Source of the DNA: JBDTNL01 sp039933785
Lineage (GTDB): Bacteria; Acidobacteriota; Thermoanaerobaculia; Multivoradales; JAGPDF01
Assembly (NCBI GenBank): GCA_039933785.1
Contig: JBDTNL010000030.1
Span: 1-45,519 of the forward strand
Direction: 5' to 3'
Length of the DNA stretch: 45,519 nt
Part shown: in pieces, positions 33,268 through 41,568 of the stretch
How the letters are laid out: each line of letters begins with the position of its first letter
How positions within the stretch are numbered: position 1 is the first letter of the stretch
The notes under the pieces: model-generated
What the model saw: the letters and a program-made list of their open reading frames with translations, nothing else
Told to the model about the DNA's origin: nothing
The model's database searches: none
Translations under genes and position numbers: made by a program

Positions 33268-34172
33268 CGTTGCTCAAAGCGCTCTTCTATTTCTTTCGCG
33301 AGGCGGCGCTGAACATGGCGCGCGGCTGGCGGGTGAGCTTGCTTGCGGTGTTGACCATCGCGGTGAGCCTCTTCGTGGGCGGGGTCTTTCTGCTCGTCAG
33401 CGGCAACCTGGCGCAGGTGGTCGAGTCCTGGCGCTCCGAGGCGCGGATCGTGGTGTACATGAAGAACGCCGCCAGCGCCGAGGATCAGGCCCGAACGCAC
33501 GACGAGGCTGCGAAGGGTCCGGCCGTCACGGACGTCAAGACGATCGATGCCGCCGCGGCGCGGCAACATTTTCGCGAGCTCTTCCCCAGTCTGGGGGACC
33601 TGGTGGAGGGCTGGAGTGAGGATCCTCTGCCCCCTTCTCTCGAAATCGCATTCGACCCGACGCGGAGCGACAACGGTGCATTCGAGGCGTGGACGGCGCG
33701 CCTGCGCGCCCTGCCGGCGGTTGCGATGGTGGACGACGATCGCGATTGGCTGCGTCAGCTCGAGAACTTGATCGCCGTCGTACGTGGCGTCGGCCTGGCG
33801 CTGGGTGCGGTGCTGCTTGGCGCCGCGATGTTCACCATCGGCAGCGTCATCCGCCTGACGGCCTATCTGTACAGCGAGGAGATCGGAATTCTGAGGCTGG
33901 TCGGCGGGACCGAGTTTTATATCCGCGGACCCTTTTACGTCGAAGGGCTCCTGCAGGGACTCGTCGGCTCCATGCTCGCGGTCGGCGGCCTCGCCGCCAC
34001 ATTCGCCTTCGTCCGCCCGCAAGCACCGAGCTCGGTCCTCGCCTGGATCGTCGCGCGGGCGTTCCTGCCTTGGCGGGTGGTGCTGTTCCTACTGGTTCTT
34101 GGCGCCGCGGCCGGACTGATCGGAGCCGTGATGTCCTTGCGCCGGGAAGCCTTGGGCGCCCTCGAAGAATAA
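33264..34172 (+). CDS. ftsX: Cell division permease-like protein FtsX
   Basis: 302 residues, GTG start within the ftsE stop (GTGA). First membrane helix about 23-45 (VSLLAVLTIAVSLFVGGVFLLV), a periplasmic loop (about 48-165) containing RIVVYMKNAASAEDQA and SLGDLVEGWSEDPLPPSLEI, then three more helices with FTIGSVIRLTAYLYSEEIGILRLVGGT, the conserved FtsX segment. The loop is where FtsX meets amidase activators. Ends with TAA just before a minus-strand terminator. Confidence 0.94.
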   Translation: MTLLKALFYFFREAALNMARGWRVSLLAVLTIAVSLFVGGVFLLVSGNLAQVVESWRSEARIVVYMKNAASAEDQARTHDEAAKGPAVTDVKTIDAAAARQHFRELFPSLGDLVEGWSEDPLPPSLEIAFDPTRSDNGAFEAWTARLRALPAVAMVDDDRDWLRQLENLIAVVRGVGLALGAVLLGAAMFTIGSVIRLTAYLYSEEIGILRLVGGTEFYIRGPFYVEGLLQGLVGSMLAVGGLAATFAFVRPQAPSSVLAWIVARAFLPWRVVLFLLVLGAAAGLIGAVMSLRREALGALEE

Positions 34173-34203
34173 AAAAGGGCCCCGTCCTGTTTGGACGGAG
34201 CCC
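34171..34203 (-). terminator. Rho-independent terminator of the ompA-like gene
   Basis: Minus strand: GGGCTCCGTCC-AAACA-GGACGGGGCCC with one mismatch in an 11-bp stem, then TTTTTTATT. The U-tract is on the minus strand, 28 bp past the OmpA stop; it overlaps the ftsX stop codon. Confidence 0.85.
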
Positions 34204-34230
34204 AGAGTATCGAGCCGTTTTCTCAGCGAG

Positions 34231-35538
34231 CTACTGCAATTTCAGAATGATCACCGCGCGGCGGTTTTCGGCGCGGCCCGCAGCCGTCGCGTTGTCGCCG
34301 ACCGGATCCGCCGAGCCCCTGCCCGACGCCGAGATGCGGCTGGCGTCGATGCCATGGCGCTTCATCAGGTAGGTCTTCACGGCGTCGGCGCGCTGCTGGC
34401 TGATGCGCAGGTTGGCGCTTTCCGAGCCCTTGTTGTCGGAGTAGCCCAGCACTTCGGCGGTGAGCGATGCGTCCTGCTTCATCTTGAGGGCCACTTCGTC
34501 GAGCTTGGCCTTCGCGATGTTGGACAGGCGTGCGCTGTTGGGCGTGAAGTTGACTACCTCGCGCTGTTCCGCGGGCGGAGCCGGCGGCGGCTCGGGCGCT
34601 GGCGCTGGCGCTACTGCTGGAGCGGGCTCTGGAGCCGGCGGCGGCGGCGCGGGAGCTGGCGCCGGTTCGGTCATCGGAGCAACCTTGACGTGATTGCCGA
34701 AGCGCGGGAAGTAGGTCAAGCCGAGCAAGCCGCCGAGCGGACAGCGCTTGTCGAAGCTCTGCAGCTGGTTGAGGTCGGCACGCAGCGCGAAATTGAAGGC
34801 CCAGCGCTGGTCATCGCCGATCCACAGGCGGCCGCCGCTCGTGAGGTCGATCGAATCCTTGAGATGCACGTCGCCGCCGCTGTAGAAGGTGGCGCCAAGC
34901 TCGGTGATCCAGTCGAGTCGCTCCGAGATCGCGCCAGCGTAGCCTGCGCCCACCGAGGTCTCGGTGTCGATATTGTTTCCGGGATCGCGGTAGCCCGCAT
35001 TGAAGGTCCAGTTGCCGGTGCTCCAGCCCAAGCCGCCACCGAAGCCGCCCTTGCCGGCGAGCAGCGAGTCCCGCAGCTTGTTGTCGGCCGTGCGGGGCTC
35101 GGCGAAGAGATTCAGCGCCAGGCGAGAGTCGTCGCCCGCGGCGCCGAAGAGCCGGAACTTGGTGCCGATACGAATGTTGCCGAGCCCGCTCTCGTCGGAA
35201 AGCGGCGCGCCGCGCCGGAAGTCGTCGTAAGGAACCATCAGGCTCAGCTCCCAACGATCGGTGATGCCGTAGCCAATGCTGGCGCTGGCGCGAGTCCAGT
35301 CGATACCCAGATTGTCGACGTCACCGCCGGGGCGGAGGAACTTGTCCTGGGTCAGGCGATCCCAGTTGCTGGCGTAGAAACCGAGGGACCACTCGCCCTG
35401 AGGCAAGGTGTCGCCGGTGTAGAGGCTGAACAGTCCCGTTTCACCGGTGAGCGTAGGCGCATTTGCCTGCTCTCCTGCAGAAACTACAACCGGGATCGCC
35501 AGCATCATGCCGGCAAGTAGCGCGATTCTGGTCTTCAT
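34231..35538 (-). CDS. OmpA-family outer-membrane protein
   Basis: 435 residues. Signal peptide 1-21 (VVSA-GEQ). A predicted barrel region (about 22-290) rich in alternating strands and aromatic ends: GEWSLGFYASNWDR, ASASIGYGITDRWELSLMVPYDDF, WTFNAGYRDPG. A Pro/Ala linker (about 293-330) is followed by an OmpA_C domain: VNFTPNSARLSNIAKAKLDEVA, LTAEVLGYSDNKGSESANLRISQQRADAVKTYLMKRHGI and ENRRAVIILKLQ, which binds peptidoglycan DAP. It anchors the outer membrane to the wall. Good AGAGAG Shine-Dalgarno. A strong terminator follows. The 152 bp upstream hold no recognisable gene. Confidence 0.9.
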   Translation of the reverse strand: MKTRIALLAGMMLAIPVVVSAGEQANAPTLTGETGLFSLYTGDTLPQGEWSLGFYASNWDRLTQDKFLRPGGDVDNLGIDWTRASASIGYGITDRWELSLMVPYDDFRRGAPLSDESGLGNIRIGTKFRLFGAAGDDSRLALNLFAEPRTADNKLRDSLLAGKGGFGGGLGWSTGNWTFNAGYRDPGNNIDTETSVGAGYAGAISERLDWITELGATFYSGGDVHLKDSIDLTSGGRLWIGDDQRWAFNFALRADLNQLQSFDKRCPLGGLLGLTYFPRFGNHVKVAPMTEPAPAPAPPPPAPEPAPAVAPAPAPEPPPAPPAEQREVVNFTPNSARLSNIAKAKLDEVALKMKQDASLTAEVLGYSDNKGSESANLRISQQRADAVKTYLMKRHGIDASRISASGRGSADPVGDNATAAGRAENRRAVIILKLQ

Positions 35539-35690
35539 AAGCTCTCTCCATTCGATACGCGCCCGAGAAGTCTCGCGCGCGCGTTAGCTTCCAGAGGTCC
35601 GTTGCAAGACCGATGCAAGAACCTGTCCACTTGTCTATTTTGAGATTGTACACCCGCCCCAACCAGCGGGAGGTGCCCCCAGGGCAGGCC

Positions 35691-36512
35691 CTAGACCGTA
35701 GCCAACAGTTGGCCGATCCGGTCCAAATAGGCCTTGGATTGGTTCGGCCCCAGCGCGGCGCTGACGATCTTTTCCTGCGCCCGCACCAAGTCGATCAGGG
35801 CGTCGACCCCACGCCCCGAGTCGAGCTCGGCCCGGCTTAAGCGGAGCGAGGTCTCGAGCTCCGCCGAGCGTTCGTGGCTGGCCAGGAGCTGCACGGCCAG
35901 TCGGTGGATGCGGTCCGCGACCTGCGCCAGCTCAGGGCCACCCAGCCGCTGCAGTTTGTCGAGGGAGAGATGCGCCAGGTCGTCCTTGAGGGTCACCAGG
36001 CCCGAGGTGATCAGGCCGTAGAGCAGCTTGCAGACCTCGAACGGGTCGCCGGCGAGGCCGATCGCGATCTCGTCGATCGTGCGCCGCTCGTCGATCTTGC
36101 AGATGACGGCCCATTCCTGGGGCGTCAGGGACACCGAGGTATTGACTCCCTGATCCGTAAAGACGGGCACCAGGCGAGTCGAAGGGATGCGCTTGGAGAG
36201 CACCTGCCATTCGTCGATGCGCCGAGCGGCCTCCATCAGAAGATTGGTGTTCGACTTCTGAATGGTGGTGACCTCGGACTCTTGCCCGGGATTGAAGACG
36301 AAGTCGCCTTCGCGCCAGATGGCGAGCGAGTACACCGCCTGCTCGCCCTGCAGATCGCCCAACTGCGCGTGCACGATCTGGCCCTTGCGCAGGAAAATAT
36401 CGCCCGTGGCGATGCCGTTCTTCAATGTGAAGACGCCGGTTTTTCCGGAGACCGACACCAGTTGAATGATGTCGGGAAGCGGAAGTTCGCGCAGGGAGCC
36501 CTGGAAGGCCAT
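35691..36512 (-). CDS. DUF4388 (PATAN-like) domain protein
   Basis: 273 residues. The first 95 residues are a DUF4388 domain: FQGSLRELPLPDIIQLVSVSGKTGVFTLKNG and GDIFLRKGQIVHAQLGDLQGEQAVYSLAIWREGDFVFNPG. The middle (about 118-175) resembles a winged-helix-like repeat with EWAVICKIDERRTIDEIA and EVCKLLYGLITSGLV. The last 75 residues are helical. DUF4388 proteins are common in deltaproteobacteria, Acidobacteria and cyanobacteria, often in signalling pathways including motility and exopolysaccharide control; no partner is adjacent. It has its own promoter with a 76-nt leader. Confidence 0.85.
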   Translation of the reverse strand: MAFQGSLRELPLPDIIQLVSVSGKTGVFTLKNGIATGDIFLRKGQIVHAQLGDLQGEQAVYSLAIWREGDFVFNPGQESEVTTIQKSNTNLLMEAARRIDEWQVLSKRIPSTRLVPVFTDQGVNTSVSLTPQEWAVICKIDERRTIDEIAIGLAGDPFEVCKLLYGLITSGLVTLKDDLAHLSLDKLQRLGGPELAQVADRIHRLAVQLLASHERSAELETSLRLSRAELDSGRGVDALIDLVRAQEKIVSAALGPNQSKAYLDRIGQLLATV

Positions 36513-36594
36513 AAGAGTCGTTAACCGCCTTGGCTAGAAAAGTCCGATCACCTGCGCAGCCAGCGACTTACAAACTGTTGCGCGACTTAAAGTT

Positions 36595-36624
36595 ATCGTA
36601 TCACGCGGGCAAAAAAACGGTCAA
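36595..36624 (-). promoter_or_regulatory. Promoter of the DUF4388 gene
   Basis: Minus strand: TTGACC (36624-36619), 18-nt spacer with a T7 tract, TACGAT (36600-36595). Lies in the gap after ruvC, so the DUF4388 gene is a separate unit. Confidence 0.7.
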
Positions 36625-36659
36625 GGAAGCGGGTCGCCAACCGAGCGCCGATCCGGGCT

Positions 36660-37160
36660 CTAGGCTTGGCGCCCACCTACCCGGAGCTCGAACTTCCAGC
36701 GCTGGGCGCAACATATGGCCACCGCCAGGGCGTCGGTCGTGTCGTTCGAGAGAGCCGCTGAGGGCAGGGCGAGCAGGAGCCGGACCATGCGCGAGACTTG
36801 AGTCTTCTCGGCACGCCCGTTGCCGGTCACCGCGCTCTTGACCTCGGCCGGTGAGTACTCGCGGGTCGAGACGCCGCCCGTCGCCAAGGTCGCGAGGAGC
36901 GCGCCGCGTGCCTCGGCGAGCACGATCAGAGAGCGCGTGTTGCGGCCGTGGAAGGGAGCCTCGACCGCAGCCGCGTCGGGCTTGGTCCTCGCGAGCAGAG
37001 CTCCGAGCTCGAGCGAGAGGTGCGCCAAGCGCTCCGGCAGAGTCGCGCCGCGGCGACAGGAAATACGCCCGTGCTCGATCGCGCGCAGGGTCGAACCGTG
37101 TTGTTCGACGACGCCAAAGCCCGCATGCCAACTGCCGGGATCGATACCGAGAATGAGCAC
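36660..37160 (-). CDS. ruvC: Crossover junction endodeoxyribonuclease RuvC
   Basis: 166 residues, GTG start. Four acidic catalytic residues are in place: Asp7 (GIDPGS), Glu67 (AVEAPFHGRN), Asp140 and Asp143 (NDTTDALAVAIC). RuvC resolves Holliday junctions in recombination repair. ruvA and ruvB are not beside it. TACAAT lies 7 nt before the GTG and no Shine-Dalgarno is visible, so the message is probably leaderless. Confidence 0.95.
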   Translation of the reverse strand: MLILGIDPGSWHAGFGVVEQHGSTLRAIEHGRISCRRGATLPERLAHLSLELGALLARTKPDAAAVEAPFHGRNTRSLIVLAEARGALLATLATGGVSTREYSPAEVKSAVTGNGRAEKTQVSRMVRLLLALPSAALSNDTTDALAVAICCAQRWKFELRVGGRQA

Positions 37161-37167
37161 GGCAGGG

Positions 37168-37197
37168 ATTGTAGCGGCACCCGCCGGATCGTGCTAA
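37168..37197 (-). promoter_or_regulatory. Promoter of ruvC (leaderless type)
   Basis: Minus strand: TTAGCA (37197-37192), 18-nt spacer, TACAAT (37173-37168), 7 nt, GTG 37160. Confidence 0.6.
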
Positions 37198-37234
37198 CCC
37201 TCAGGAAAATAAGCCTCTAGAGAGCCAGAGAAAT

Positions 37235-37263
37235 TTGACTAACGGAGCGCATCAGTGTTACAA
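37235..37263 (+). promoter_or_regulatory. Promoter of the kinase-TonB gene
   Basis: TTGACT (37235-37240), 17-nt spacer, TTACAA (37258-37263), then a leader of about 25 nt with GAGGTG before the ATG. Confidence 0.55.
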
Positions 37264-37295
37264 CCAAAGGCTCTTTCGGAGACTGAGGTGCGTGC

Positions 37296-40200
37296 ATGTC
37301 GCTGATCCTCGTGGTTGAGCAGGAAGGCCGTTATATCGAGCGAATTCACGATGCTCTGACCGCGGAAGGCTGGCGGGTCAAGGTGGTGAATGGGCGAGAG
37401 CCGGCGCTGCAGGCTGCAGCCTCCGAGGCTCCGGCTTTGGTGCTGGTCAACAGCGACTTGCCGGATGCGGTACCGCTCCTCGATCAGTTCTCGCGTCACC
37501 GCGGTGGACCGGGTACGGTAGCGTTGGTTCCCGAGCGCTCGGTGGGCCGCATCACGGCGCAAGAGCTCGGTGCTGACGACATCTTGGGGAAGCCGTTCTC
37601 CGACCAGGACCTGCGCCTCCTGGTGCGGCGCTCACTCAACGCGCAGCGCGAGGTGCGGCCGGCCACGTCGTTGCCGGCGGGCAAGCAGCTCACCTCGGAA
37701 GACATTTTCGGTGATGTCTTGGCGGAGATGGAGACCGAGCCCGCGCCGGTGCGCCCGCCCTCCAGCGCGACACGGGATGCCGATCTCATTCAGAAGAAGC
37801 TCGAGCAGACTCTTGCGGGGCTCTCCCTGCCGCAGGTCAAAGCGCCAGCGCCGAAGCCCGCCCCGAGGCCTGCCGCCGGTATCGACAAGCTGATCAGCGA
37901 CACGCTGTCGGGATTCGATGCCGGCACAAAGAGGCCCGCAACGGCGAAGCCGGCTTCGCCCGCTCCTCTTCCCGCGGCACCTCTGTCGCCATCTCCGCCG
38001 CCTCCGGCCCCGCCAATCGCAGCCCAGCCCGAGGTCGTCCCGGCACCGATCGCGCCGCCTCCGATATCGCCTTCTCCGCCCGCGCCGCCGGTGTCGCCGC
38101 CAGCTCCTCCTCCGCTCGTCGTGCCGTCGGCGGTGCCGACTCCGCCGCGCGCCATGGCGGCTGGCGGGGAAGCCGCCAAGGCAAAACGCACGGGTGAAAT
38201 CGACTTATCGCAGCTCGACGAGCTGGCGCGGCCGCGCACTAGGACCGGCTCGGTCTCGAAGCCGGCAAGCGCTGCGCCGGCTCCGGCCGCGAAGCCCGCG
38301 GCGCCGGCCGAGGACATGGCGCGCACCCAGCGCCTGCCGACCTTTGGCGCCGTGCCGGAGAGTCGTGAATTCGGCCAGTACACCTTGCTCGACCGCATCG
38401 CCGTCGGCGGCATGGCGGAAGTCTGGAAGGCGCGCATGAAAGGCGTCGAAGGATTCCAGAAGACGGTCGCGATCAAGCGTATCCTGCCGTCGCTCACCGA
38501 CAGTCCCGATTTCGTCACCATGTTCATCGACGAAGCGAAGCTCGCGGCGCAGCTGCAGCACAACAACATCATCCATATCTATGACCTCGGCAAGCTCGGC
38601 GAAGACTTCTACATCGCCATGGAGTACATCGAGGGCAAGGACCTGCGCACCATCTTGAACACGGCGCGCTCGCGGCAGATGGCGCTGCCGCAGGAGTTGG
38701 CGCTGCTGGTGGCTTCACGCCTCGCGAGCGCGCTCGACTACGCGCACCGTAAGCGCGACTTCGACAATCGCGAGCTCGGTCTCGTGCATCGCGACGTTTC
38801 ACCGCAGAACGTGCTGATCAGCTACGAGGGCGACATCAAACTCTGCGACTTCGGCATCGTGAAGGCCGTTTCGAAGTCGAGCAAGACGCAGATGGGAGCG
38901 CTTAAGGGCAAGCTGCAGTACATGTCGCCGGAGCAGGCCTGGGGCAAGCCGGTGGACGCGCGATCGGACATCTTCTCGCTCGGTTCGTTGCTATTCGAGA
39001 TGCTCACCGGTCGCCGTTTGTTCGCCGGCGATAGCGAGATCTCGGTGCTCGAATCGGTGCGGGACTGCCGGGTCGAACGGCCGCAAGCGATCGACCCCGC
39101 GATCCCGGGCGAGATCGACGCGTTGGTCATGAAGGCGCTTGAACGTGAGCCGGAGAATCGTTTTCCGAGCGCCGGCGCGATGCAGAAGGAGATCGAGCGG
39201 GTTTTGCAATCGCAGCGCCGCAGCCCGAGTCCGGCGGATCTCGCGGGCTACATGCACCGGCTATTCAGTGGCGAGGCGCGGGCTCAGGAAGCGGGTGCGG
39301 GGGCTGCCGCCTCGGGCGCGGCCGCAAGTTGGACGGGAGTCGGCTCATTGCCTTCGCCTGCGGCGCTGTCGTCTACCGGGTCGCAGGTGAAGCCGATTGC
39401 CGCGCCGGCAGGAGCGACGGGAGTCCAGCGGCTGGAAGGCGAGGCCAAGGGACGCACTATGCTCTGGCTGGCGATCGCGGCCGCGGTACTGCTCGGCATC
39501 GGCCTGTACTACTTCCTCGGACGTGCCAAGACCCCAGCGGCACCTCCGACCGAGGTGCCGCCCTCCGCAGCAGCCACGACCGAAGCCACCGCGATGGGAG
39601 TGGCGGCGCCTTCATCGGCGACCTTGCCAGGCACTGATGCGACGAATTCGACGACCGCCGCGACGGCGACGGCAACGCCGAACCTTGGCCAGCGCGTCGA
39701 TCAGGCCGTGGCGCAACGCGAAGCCCAGCTGAAGTCGGACTTCGAGGCCGAGAAAAAGCGCTTGGCGGACCAAATCGAAAAGGCCAAGGCGACCCCTCCG
39801 GCAAAGACGCCGCCGGCTCCAGCGGTCGACACCGCGAAAGCCGAGCAAGAACGCCTCACGGCGGAAAAGGCGGAACAGGATCGCCTGGCGGCCGAGAAGG
39901 GCGAACAGGACAGGCTGGTGGCCGAAAAAGCGGAAGCCGATCGCAAGGCCGAGGAACAGGCGGCGGCAGCAGCAGTAGCCGCTGCGAAGCCCGCGGCCCC
40001 GGCCGCGCCGACGGTGCAACTGGGTGATCTCGTACAGTCTGGAACGCCTGGGGTCGTGCCTCCTTCTCTTGTTTCGCGTCCACAACCCAGCTATCCTGCG
40101 ATTGCCAAGCAGATGCGGGTCGAAGGCGACGTCATCGTCGAGGTGCTGGTCGACGAAACCGGTGCCATCCGAGACTCGCGAGTGGTTAAGAGCGTGCCTC

Positions 40201-40313
40201 AACTCGACTCCGCAGCGCTCTCAGCTGCTCGCTCGGCAAAGTTCCGACCTGCCACCAAGGATGGCGTGCGGGTCAAAATGTTGTTCCGATTGAACTTCCC
40301 CTTCCGGCTGTGA
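37296..40313 (+). CDS. Multidomain fusion: pseudo-receiver, Ser/Thr protein kinase, membrane helix, TonB C-terminal domain
   Basis: 1005 residues. 1-110 is a receiver-like fold (ILVVEQEG, LVLVNSDLPD, GKPFSDQDL), but Asn52 replaces the phospho-accepting Asp and the acidic pair is degraded, so it should not be phosphorylated. 115-350 is a disordered Pro/Ala-rich linker. About 362-635 is a complete Hanks-type kinase: AVGGMAEVWKA loop, Lys394 (VAIKR), HRDVSPQN (Asp500), DFG (Asp518), YMSPEQ. One membrane helix about 722-744. A repeat-rich coiled coil (AEKAEQDRL units) leads to a TonB_C domain (about 925-1005: RPQPSYPAIAKQMRVEGDVIVEVLVDETG and AARSAKFRPATKDG). Kinase is cytoplasmic and TonB_C periplasmic. 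Followed by a small coiled-coil protein gene 52 bp on. Confidence 0.88.
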   Translation: MSLILVVEQEGRYIERIHDALTAEGWRVKVVNGREPALQAAASEAPALVLVNSDLPDAVPLLDQFSRHRGGPGTVALVPERSVGRITAQELGADDILGKPFSDQDLRLLVRRSLNAQREVRPATSLPAGKQLTSEDIFGDVLAEMETEPAPVRPPSSATRDADLIQKKLEQTLAGLSLPQVKAPAPKPAPRPAAGIDKLISDTLSGFDAGTKRPATAKPASPAPLPAAPLSPSPPPPAPPIAAQPEVVPAPIAPPPISPSPPAPPVSPPAPPPLVVPSAVPTPPRAMAAGGEAAKAKRTGEIDLSQLDELARPRTRTGSVSKPASAAPAPAAKPAAPAEDMARTQRLPTFGAVPESREFGQYTLLDRIAVGGMAEVWKARMKGVEGFQKTVAIKRILPSLTDSPDFVTMFIDEAKLAAQLQHNNIIHIYDLGKLGEDFYIAMEYIEGKDLRTILNTARSRQMALPQELALLVASRLASALDYAHRKRDFDNRELGLVHRDVSPQNVLISYEGDIKLCDFGIVKAVSKSSKTQMGALKGKLQYMSPEQAWGKPVDARSDIFSLGSLLFEMLTGRRLFAGDSEISVLESVRDCRVERPQAIDPAIPGEIDALVMKALEREPENRFPSAGAMQKEIERVLQSQRRSPSPADLAGYMHRLFSGEARAQEAGAGAAASGAAASWTGVGSLPSPAALSSTGSQVKPIAAPAGATGVQRLEGEAKGRTMLWLAIAAAVLLGIGLYYFLGRAKTPAAPPTEVPPSAAATTEATAMGVAAPSSATLPGTDATNSTTAATATATPNLGQRVDQAVAQREAQLKSDFEAEKKRLADQIEKAKATPPAKTPPAPAVDTAKAEQERLTAEKAEQDRLAAEKGEQDRLVAEKAEADRKAEEQAAAAAVAAAKPAAPAAPTVQLGDLVQSGTPGVVPPSLVSRPQPSYPAIAKQMRVEGDVIVEVLVDETGAIRDSRVVKSVPQLDSAALSAARSAKFRPATKDGVRVKMLFRLNFPFRL

Positions 40314-40365
40314 GCGGAGCGCCGATCGCGGTGCTGCCGTTCAGGCGGAGGACTTTGGAGGATGC

Positions 40366-40596
40366 ATGGCTCTGACCGACCAGCAGCGCAAGTTCTACGA
40401 GAATTCGCTCCAAGTGACGAAGCAGGAGATCGGCGATCTCGATCGCTCGATCGAAGAAGAGCTTGCCAAGGTCAAGGATCGGCTGGCCGAACTGCAGAAC
40501 GCGAAGAAAGCCGCCCGTCAGATGTATGACGCGGCCTGCTTGCGCCTCGGCATCGCCAACGACCTCGCCGAGGAAGAAGAGGCCGCGGAGGTCTAA
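40366..40596 (+). CDS. Small coiled-coil protein of unknown function
   Basis: 76 residues with a strong GGAGGA Shine-Dalgarno. Almost wholly helical and charged: FYENSLQVTKQEIGDLDRSIEEELAKVKDRLAELQNAKKAARQMYDAACLRLGI, with an acidic end (AEEEEAAEV). No family recognised. It is probably co-transcribed with the kinase-TonB gene and lies 104 bp before accD. Could be an adaptor or substrate of the kinase, but that is only a guess from position. Confidence 0.75.
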   Translation: MALTDQQRKFYENSLQVTKQEIGDLDRSIEEELAKVKDRLAELQNAKKAARQMYDAACLRLGIANDLAEEEEAAEV

Positions 40597-40700
40597 CGTC
40601 CCGCACGGGCCGTCGGCTCATGCCCGCGGCCCTGCGCGCCTTTCTCGTTCACCGCCGCCCCGTTTCCGCGGGCGGTCGATGATCTCTACCGGGGCGCCGG

Positions 40701-41549
40701 ATGGCCTGGTTCAAAAAGGATAAGAAGCCCAAGCCGGTCCGTGAGGATCGCGAACGCAGCAGCGTCCCCGAAGGCTTGTGGGTCAAGTGCGAGGGCTGCA
40801 AGGAGATCGTTTACTCCAAGGAGCTCGAGCGCAATTTCCGCATCTGCCCCAAGTGTGGGTACCATTTCCGCATCGACGCGCCCTCGCGCATCCGACTGTT
40901 GATGGACGAGAGTTCTCCCGCCGAGCTCTTTCGCGGAGTCGCACCCAGCGACCCGCTCCAGTTCAACGACACCAAGCGATACCGCGACCGTCTCAAGCTG
41001 TACCAGGATGCGGTGGGCGAGAAGGATGCGCTGATCGTCGTCGAGGGTCACCTCGAAGAAATACCCGTGGTCCTGGCGGTCATGGAATACCGATTCATGG
41101 GCGGCTCCATGGGATCGGTGGTGGGCGAGAAGCTCACCCGTGCCGCCGAGCATGCGCTCGCCAAACGGCGGCCCCTGATCGTGGTCTCGGCATCGGGCGG
41201 CGCGCGCATGCAGGAGGGCATCCTGTCCCTAATGCAAATGGCGAAGATCTCGGCCGCGTTGGGGCGGCTGCGCGACGCCCGAGTGCCGTACATCTCGGTG
41301 CTTACCGACCCGACCACCGGCGGCGTCACGGCGTCGTTCGCCATGCTCGGCGACTTGAATGTCGCGGAGCCCGGAGCGCTGATCGGTTTCGCGGGTCCTC
41401 GAGTCATCGAGCAGACGATTCGTCAGAGCCTGCCGGAGGGATTCCAGACCAGCGAATTCCTCCTCGAACGGGGATTTCTCGATCTGGTCGTCAAGCGCAC
41501 CGAGCTCAAGGAAACGCTCGGACGGTGCTTGAAGCATCTCGCTCGGTGA
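40701..41549 (+). CDS. accD: Acetyl-CoA carboxylase carboxyltransferase subunit beta
   Basis: 282 residues. N-terminal zinc ribbon with Cys30, Cys33, Cys49 and Cys52 (KCEGCKEIVY, ICPKCGYHF), then the crotonase-fold carboxyltransferase: YRFMGGSMGSVVGEKLTRA, SASGGARMQEG, TDPTTGGVTASFAMLGDLNVAEPGALIGFAGPRVIEQT. With AccA it moves carboxyl from biotin to acetyl-CoA to start fatty-acid synthesis. accD-folC is a widely conserved pair, as here (19-bp gap). accA is not in the window. Confidence 0.96.
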   Translation: MAWFKKDKKPKPVREDRERSSVPEGLWVKCEGCKEIVYSKELERNFRICPKCGYHFRIDAPSRIRLLMDESSPAELFRGVAPSDPLQFNDTKRYRDRLKLYQDAVGEKDALIVVEGHLEEIPVVLAVMEYRFMGGSMGSVVGEKLTRAAEHALAKRRPLIVVSASGGARMQEGILSLMQMAKISAALGRLRDARVPYISVLTDPTTGGVTASFAMLGDLNVAEPGALIGFAGPRVIEQTIRQSLPEGFQTSEFLLERGFLDLVVKRTELKETLGRCLKHLAR

Positions 41550-41568
41550 GCCTCGGACAACCGCGGCG

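Noticed and set aside
34171..34203. Terminator for ftsX on the plus strand
   Set aside because: The run of A residues precedes the stem on the plus strand, so the U-tract exists only on the minus strand.
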